From assembly GCA_964036275.1 (NCBI GenBank), contig OZ038434.1, forward strand, positions 14,111,259 through 14,175,258: a DNA stretch of 64,000 nucleotides, in the 5' to 3' direction. A program made the position numbers and the translations under genes. Position 1 is the stretch's first letter, and every line of letters begins with the position of its first letter. The notes beneath the pieces were generated by a model. The model had not been told where the DNA came from. It worked only from the letters and a program-made list of their open reading frames with translations, and ran no database searches. This DNA is from Litoditis marina. Its lineage: Eukaryota; Nematoda; Chromadorea; Rhabditida; Rhabditidae. Shown one piece after another: positions 58,051 to 64,000 of the stretch.

Positions 58051-60303
58051 GTCTGAAAATGTACAAAAATAGGAGACTCTGGCAGAGATATAGCCAGAAG
58101 AGAGGTCTCTAAAAAAATATCAGCGCTGTAAATCATGTTCATCTTCAATGGTAACGCACAAATCAACACATCGCTTAGAATGCTATCATAGATCAGATAC
58201 AAGTTCGTTTTCACTTTTCGCCAAGGCGCGGTCGATATTTCTCGTGAACCACTTGAGATTACCTGAGGAAAAACAATAAACTTCTCGAAATACAATCAAC
58301 TTTTCATGAGATTTCATATTGCTAATCTACATTTTTAGAAGTTCGCGGGCAGTTACTGAGCTTCTCATGAGAAAGATTATACGAACTTCTCATGAGGTTG
58401 GAAGGAATGCTACACCGCCACTATTTGGAGGCTAAAATGTCGTAAAGTTGCTGAATGTGGTAGTTTTGCATATAACATAATAAATTCAAGGTACATAACA
58501 TAATATGGTGGAAACTTCTCTTCATGATAATTCCGTGCGCAAGAAAACATAAATTGTAAGAATCGTGTGCGAACGATTGCACACAAATGCGCTCTATTGA
58601 AGAATGCAACATCTGTTGGCACTATAAACGGTTGAAATTATATACAGGCTGCGAGCAACTTCTGTACGCGCATGTTCATGTTTATAGGGAATGACGGAAC
58701 TCTAGTTAACGTTTGCTCCCGAAACACAGCACGGTTTTGGAATTTCGCTCAAATCCACCGGGATCAAACTACAAACACGGTATATGGAAACAAAATAATC
58801 GTGGCACATAGACATTGTGATTGATCATTGTAAAATTGATATGTATTCTATTCTGACTATCGCCAATCATCGCCATTACAACGAACTGTGCTAATGCAAG
58901 CAGCCGAAAACCACAGTTTATTACAGAGTTTGGAGAAGTTGAAAATATAAGACAATCACTATCGTTGTGGAGTGTGGTACTTCAATGGGCTAATTGCAAG
59001 TGTTTTTGTCTAATGTGACAGGAATGGTGGAAAAAGTGATGGAAGGCTATTTCGACTTGTCAAACCAAGTTGTCACGGGAAGAGTACAGCATCAACCGTG
59101 TTCTCTTCAAACTGGAGACCCATCGAAAATAAAGTATAAAGCTTTAGGTAGGAAGCTTTTAGCATTGTTTTTTTCATAGCCAGGTTACGTAGGACTAGTG
59201 AAACATATCGGCATTTGTGAGTGTAACAAAGAGAAAGTATGTGCATGAAACTTTTTTCCTTTTTTCCGAGAAGCGTTTTCACATTTGAAAAAAAAACTAC
59301 CAATTCAAACAGGATTGGAGATTACTACTCGGAAAAGGGTACAGCGTATAGATGGCCGCTTGATGTAATTTATAAACGCCACAAAATACATTATGTCTAT
59401 TACACACAGCCAATGTGTACTGGAACAGTAGGTGATCTTCTGATGAGAAAATGTTTAAAACAAGTTGGTAGCTGACGAATTTTTTTTCGAATGGTTGTTG
59501 AAAGCGCTCAATATGTGTTGACGGCGAGGAGCGACATTTTCACAATAAATGTGTGCAACCAGCTGGTTTGTGATTCAAAAAGTGCAAAGATACAAACAAT
59601 TCCTGGAGTTCATGAGGTAGATTAGTGAAATAAATGAAACTCATAAAACGAATGAAACTTTTGCATGTTTGAGATGTTCATTTAACATCGTTGAATGTGT
59701 ATGTTTCTTCTACGAAAGGAAACAGGCGTGCTGTTTCAACATTCCGATTCTGAGAACTTAACTACGTCTCACTACAAACAAACATCAAAAAATTAGAAGT
59801 TTGAATGCACATTGTAGTAGTTCATGTCAAACTGACATGATTGATTTATATAACGTTCAGAATAATATTACGCAATCAAACTGGCCGCAGGGATGTGCAT
59901 TAGAATGTGTTGGGATTAGAGTCATTGGATGGAAGGTCAAGAACGGAGGGGTAACTGATTCAATTGGGTCCGTACTCCCCCTATTGCCGGCCTAATGAGA
60001 ACAAAAGTAGCGGAAACTCAGTTCTTTTCGAACACTGAATACTAGTTTTTCCTACTCTGAAAACCCGATGCAAACAAAAACACCGAACATTTTGAACTTT
60101 CTTACGTCACTGAATACTGAATAGCAATTTCTACAGTAGACACCCAGTGAGGGTGGAGTCAATTCAATACGTTTTTTTACTAATCAATATGATACCGACG
60201 AAAAAAAGGTAAAATAAAAATATGCAAAACAAGTGTTTAATTATAAATGTTTCAAAATTTTTAGATTTAGTGTGGCTTGACCATAGAAGGACAACTGCGG
60301 CAT

Positions 60304-60427
60304 TTAAAGAAGGACAATTATGTGCTCCAATCTCAACGTTTCAGTCCTTTAAACTGCAATACATTTTTCAATTGCAGTTTAAAGGACTGACGCGCCGAGA
60401 TTGGAGCACGTAATCGTGCTTCTTTAA
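60304..60427. mobile_element. 124-bp near-palindromic TTAA element, copy 5
   Basis: TTAAAGAAGGACAATTATGT at the left and CACGTAATCGTGCTTCTTTAA-type right end enclose CTTTAAACTGCAATACATTT and CAATTGCAGTTTAAAGGAC. The arms are the same length as in copies 1 and 4. Confidence 0.85.
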
Positions 60428-60859
60428 TCTGATTTCGTTTTGCATAATTTGAACATTTTTCGCAGCCCAACTGGTGTGAAATGGTGAAAAATTCTATTAA
60501 TCTATGCACTCAGTCATTGAACATATAATTGAAGCTGACAGTTCAATAAAAATAATGTATAGACGAGAATCATACTTTTTTCCCATTAGTTATCAATAAA
60601 TGATGAGATATTATTCGTAGTGCTAGATTTATAGTATTCATGACACGAAGAATCGTGATGCTCGATAAGTTATTTATGATACTTATCTCAAATATTACAT
60701 ATCTGCGGTTTATGTTACAGATTATTGCAACAGAAAAGAGAATTATACGATAACTACGAATCTATTCAATGTGCAACATAATATAATCCAGTTATAGAAA
60801 AATTAGCTCAGCGATAACGAAGCAACGCCGGAACTCGAAAGCATTTATATATACTAGAA

Positions 60860-60973
60860 GTCAATTGAATAGTCACGTAAAGTTAGCATTCTAATGAAGC
60901 ATCGCGCACTTTGTCATTGCACGTTTCTGAGTTCCGCCGTGTTGAACGTGTTTCACGTGACTGTGCAATTGAC
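60860..60973. mobile_element. 114-bp inverted-repeat element, copy 2
   Basis: GTCAATTGAATAGTCACGT is mirrored by ACGTGACTGTGCAATTGAC. The interior matches 14495-14608. Confidence 0.75.
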
Positions 60974-61547
60974 TAACAGTATAGAAAGACAATGATAACT
61001 TCTCAATGGAAAATGTATTTTTCACGAGATGTTCTGTATACCAACTTCGAGAGTTGACTCTTTGCACAAAAACGCACGATTTTATCGAGTTCCAGTTATC
61101 TTATTTGTGAAAATACTAGGAATGTTCGAACAAGTGTTACGCAAATTTAAATTTTTGGGATCAGCGATAAATTGTTCGTAGTTTATTTTTGTTAGTAATC
61201 GATTTGAAATGTTATTTGCGTGTTAGTTTGATTCACATTAGTACAACACAACAAAAAACTGGTTTTGTGTCGAAAACAAAAGCATTTCATGCTCACAACC
61301 TAACTACTACGTAATAAACATATGAGTGAGCCCGTAATTACTGGAAACGTTTGCGATTTCAATAGATGCGGAGCTACTCCCACATTTGAATAGAGACATG
61401 CATATTACATGCAACCCTTCAAAATGGAATATTCGACTGAAATATTGCCTCTATAACTTGACTCCAAAGAGCCTTCTTTTTGCGGTAGGATAAGAGGTAA
61501 CCTCGAACCATGTTATAGTGAGTGCCAAATTTATGAATATCTGTCTC

Positions 61548-61622
61548 TTGCCGGAATCGAACCTGCGAGCAAAAGTTTTGTAGCAAGGCGCTAAGGTAGC
61601 AAGGCACTATTAGAGCACATAC
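61548..61622 (-). pseudogene. tRNA-like sequence
   Basis: On the minus strand it contains CTCGCAGGTTCGATTCCGGC, a perfect B-box context shared with the sequence at 1665-1736. The 5' half contains a duplicated GCGCCTTGCTAC/GTGCCTTGCTAC motif instead of a clean D-arm. It is not a functional tRNA by structure. Confidence 0.45.
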
Positions 61623-62163
61623 CCGGAAAGCTTTGGAATCGAAGAAATGTGTCTGTACACAGCGAAATTGAGAAATACAGTACCCTCCCGTCTTTCCGTT
61701 GGCGAAGACTATATTAACTGCTCCAAAATGACAAGTAAATTGATAGAATGTTTGTGAGAATTCTCTGTTAGAACTTGTGCTGATTGACTTACGATGGTTA
61801 CCGATTTTGCCATAAAACTATAAGTCACGAGAAATGTTGAGGAAGAAGTAACAAGATAGTAAAGGAAGTACTGATTGCTCACATTTTGTAGTTTGATAAA
61901 GTTTTCCGTGAGCTTTCCATTCACTTAGTGGTTTCCAACTGTACCCTGTTTCGAGTAGAAGTATGAGTCAAACGTGATCACTTGTTCATATTTCAAGTGA
62001 ATTGTTCTGTTCAGTAGTAGTTAAACGTCATAGCTCTTGTTAGCTCATTATAATCTACCTGAACATGCCCACATTTCCCTTTCATTTCAAAATAAGTACT
62101 GGTTGTGCATATCTTGTAGTTTGATCACGTTTCACGTGAGCTTTTAATGTACTGGTAATTTAC

Positions 62164-62920
62164 CGTCATTGTTCTTGCTAGCCCTTCGCATGGTCCGTCC
62201 GCACATGGGTGGCTGAAGGCGACGAGGGGACTCCACGCGTAACAGCGGTACCGGTAGCGGACGGAGGTTGTCACAGGTAACCACTGGCTCCACGATTAGA
62301 GGACCAGACTTCTTTCTGGAAATTGAAGTTATCACTGTAGGAAGAGGAAAAAAGAGAAGAGAGAAAGAAAGTGAAAGAGGGAGAGAGCGAGCGAGAAGAG
62401 AGACAGTGAGAGAGTGATAGAAAACGCGATAGAAGAACCAAAATAGTGAGAGAGAGGGAAAGAGAGAGAGAGAGAGAAAGAAGAAGTTTGAAAAAGAAAA
62501 GTTTACCTTCCGTTCGTTTCTGATGCATCTGGTCTTCTCTCCCGCGGAGTAGCCTCTTCACGAATCACTCGTTTAGAAGGACTGTTGGGCTGTGAAAAAA
62601 TACACAGTAAAACAAACTTCTTTCATGTTTCGTGCCCTAATTCATTGTTTTGTCGATTCCGTCGATTTCATCACACATCTACGAGAGCTCTAGTACTATT
62701 TTCAAAAACATAATACGGACACAATTCAATGTGTCTCATTTGAACAAATTTACAATCATGTTCTTACTTGACAGTTTTATACGGTGGTGGCAATACGGTT
62801 ATTTTGGCGTCACCTCGCTAGCATGCTCCTGCGTGCATTGTACGATCTCAGATTCACGTGTAAACGTGTGTGGAGCCAGTGTGTCGAGTATCTCCGGCGA
62901 AGCCAGTTTCAATTCTTCGA
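62164..62920 (-). CDS. internal exons of an unrecognised, probably disordered protein
   Basis: Three minus-strand exons join in phase: about 62814-62920 (left edge in plus coordinates is firm, right edge uncertain), 62507-62589 and 62164-62315. The peptide includes KLASPEILDTLAPHTFTRES, SPSKRVIREEATPRERRPDA and SGPLIVEPVVTCDNLRPLPV, then PPMCGRTMRRASKN. It is rich in Arg, Pro and Ser and has no recognisable domain. The intron between the last two exons is a ~150-nt pyrimidine tract in the transcript sense. Both gene ends are missing. I do not recognise the family. Confidence 0.5.
62341..62485. repeat. purine-rich GA tract
   Basis: About 145 bp almost entirely of A and G, with GAGA stretches. 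In the transcript sense it is a CT tract directly upstream of the acceptor at 62316. Confidence 0.8.
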
Positions 62921-64000
62921 AGATTTAGGGGATCAAATGGGTGATACAACGTGTCACAAAGCTGGAACATAGTTAAATCAGAAATTGACCATTTCAACTC
63001 AACTTGAGCCCAGAGAAATCATCTGACACCAAAAAAAGAGCTACTTCAACGAACCACGTAAGTCAAATATTGAAAAACGACCCGGAACGAAAAACCCCGA
63101 AAAACCTGAAAAAAACGAACAGAAACGAGAATAATTTAAGTGTACTCCGATGCGTTCTATTTCCGTCGACTGATTGCATATAACAACGGTGTAAAAAAAC
63201 ATGTAGAGATAGACAGTGAGCCAGCAATAATATAACCACAAATAATTGAGATAAACTGAGTTTGTAGCCATATTTTTCATAAAAGCTTGGCCGGCTTACT
63301 AATAAACCGCGAGAAAATCAAGGTTTTTCACGTGTACTTGACTAATTTTCTTTGACAGTTCTGAGTTTGGCACGTCAGCAGAACATGTGGTTTTCCTGTA
63401 AGGTGTGGAAACGCGAAAATAGACCTTTAGAAACATCACATTCTGTTGTTGCAATTACATTTCAAAGATATAGAAGTGGCAATATGAAAGAAAGGTGGAA
63501 AAAGTTGCTGTGACAACAACATGGACACATGCTATTTTCTCGGCCCGAGGCTGTTATTTCTCACGCGCTTCCGTTTATCGATTTGCGTGATTGAGGATCG
63601 GTCTGGTCTGGTTCTCAATGAAAAAAGTATTAAGATTGAGGGATTGAGGGACTTTTCGACTATGACCTCGTTAGGTATAGCTTACGATACGTCATAATCT
63701 TTCTTTTTATTACGATAAACAGGGCTCAATTTGCCTCAAGCAGAAAACCTACACCATTCTCTGTAGATTTGCTAAACTTCTGCCTTTGAGAGGATTAAAA
63801 TAAAAAAGAACCAATTTTCCGATCGATGTAGTTCGAAAACAGATGTGGATGAGTAATAAAAGTGCTTGAAATCGAAGTTTAGCTATTGCTTTTCAGAAGA
63901 TGTGTCATCACTGTCAGCTGTCTGAAGGACCCGTTTCCCTATTATCTAAAAACTATATGTTTTCAAATTTACCATGATCAAACAAAAAAATAAACATGGC
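62921..64000. other. 1.1-kb right edge without recognised features
   Basis: It is AT-rich. Upstream exons of the minus-strand gene may lie here, but none could be supported. Confidence 0.45.

Larger units (their letters stand above)
58051..62163. other. 4.1-kb AT-rich stretch without recognised genes
   Basis: ORFs here show no family resemblance. It contains copy 5 of the TTAA palindrome, one copy of the 114-bp element, a tRNA-like sequence and isolated GATCAAACTACAAACAC-type fragments (58762, 61886, 62113). Exons of the minus-strand gene at 62164-62920 may continue in it. Confidence 0.5.

Noticed and set aside
62271..62561. 96-codon minus-strand ORF with long Leu/Ser repeats
   Set aside because: It is the translation of the CT tract inside an intron, joined to parts of two real exons.

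Overview
The window is nuclear DNA of an invertebrate animal. It is AT-rich, its genes are split into many small exons with consensus GT-AG introns of roughly 0.1-1.4 kb, and nothing in it looks bacterial, viral or organellar. Protein-coding exons were found by matching ORF stretches to known families, then checking that splice sites and codon phase close across every intron. Nine genes have an internally consistent start-to-stop exon chain. Four others are incomplete at one or both ends.

Layout, left to right: (1) the 3' end of an unrecognised plus-strand gene (125-649); (2) a mitochondrial-type branched-chain aminotransferase, minus (4050-8933); (3) the 3' part of an unrecognised single-pass membrane protein, plus (11933-16022); (4) snapin, minus (17293-18426); (5) a POLR1G/RPA34-like RNA polymerase I subunit, minus (18866-23471), divergent from (6) the MYST acetyltransferase KAT8/MOF, plus (24017-27989), followed head-to-tail by (7) ARGLU1, plus (28493-30877). 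Then comes a run of four minus-strand genes: (8) an ELMOD1/2-type ELMO-domain protein (31208-34327), (9) the deubiquitinase OTUD6B (34975-37839), (10) the M17 aminopeptidase NPEPL1 (38230-43521) and (11) mitochondrial succinyl-CoA ligase beta SUCLA2 (44726-50751). The right end holds (12) a small acyl-CoA-binding protein, plus (53586-54918), (13) an LAPTM-like multi-pass membrane protein, minus (56509-58050), and (14) a fragment of a disordered minus-strand protein (62164-62920). The genes are mostly housekeeping functions and share no obvious pathway, apart from two mitochondrial metabolic enzymes.

The most notable signal is that all ten genes whose start codon can be placed have a 3' splice acceptor 0-18 nt upstream of the ATG. 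This is what is expected if most mRNAs receive a trans-spliced leader. With two same-strand head-to-tail runs, it raises the possibility of polycistronic transcription units.

Introns and intergenic DNA are full of short non-autonomous repeats. These include a 124-bp near-palindromic element with TTAA ends (five copies), a ~475-bp element with AAAGGGACCGT ends (two copies), several other foldback families, tRNA-like fragments and long poly-G/poly-C runs. No autonomous transposase or reverse transcriptase was recognised. The species cannot be assigned from this sequence; spliced-leader use would fit, for example, flatworms, rotifers, tunicates or nematodes.
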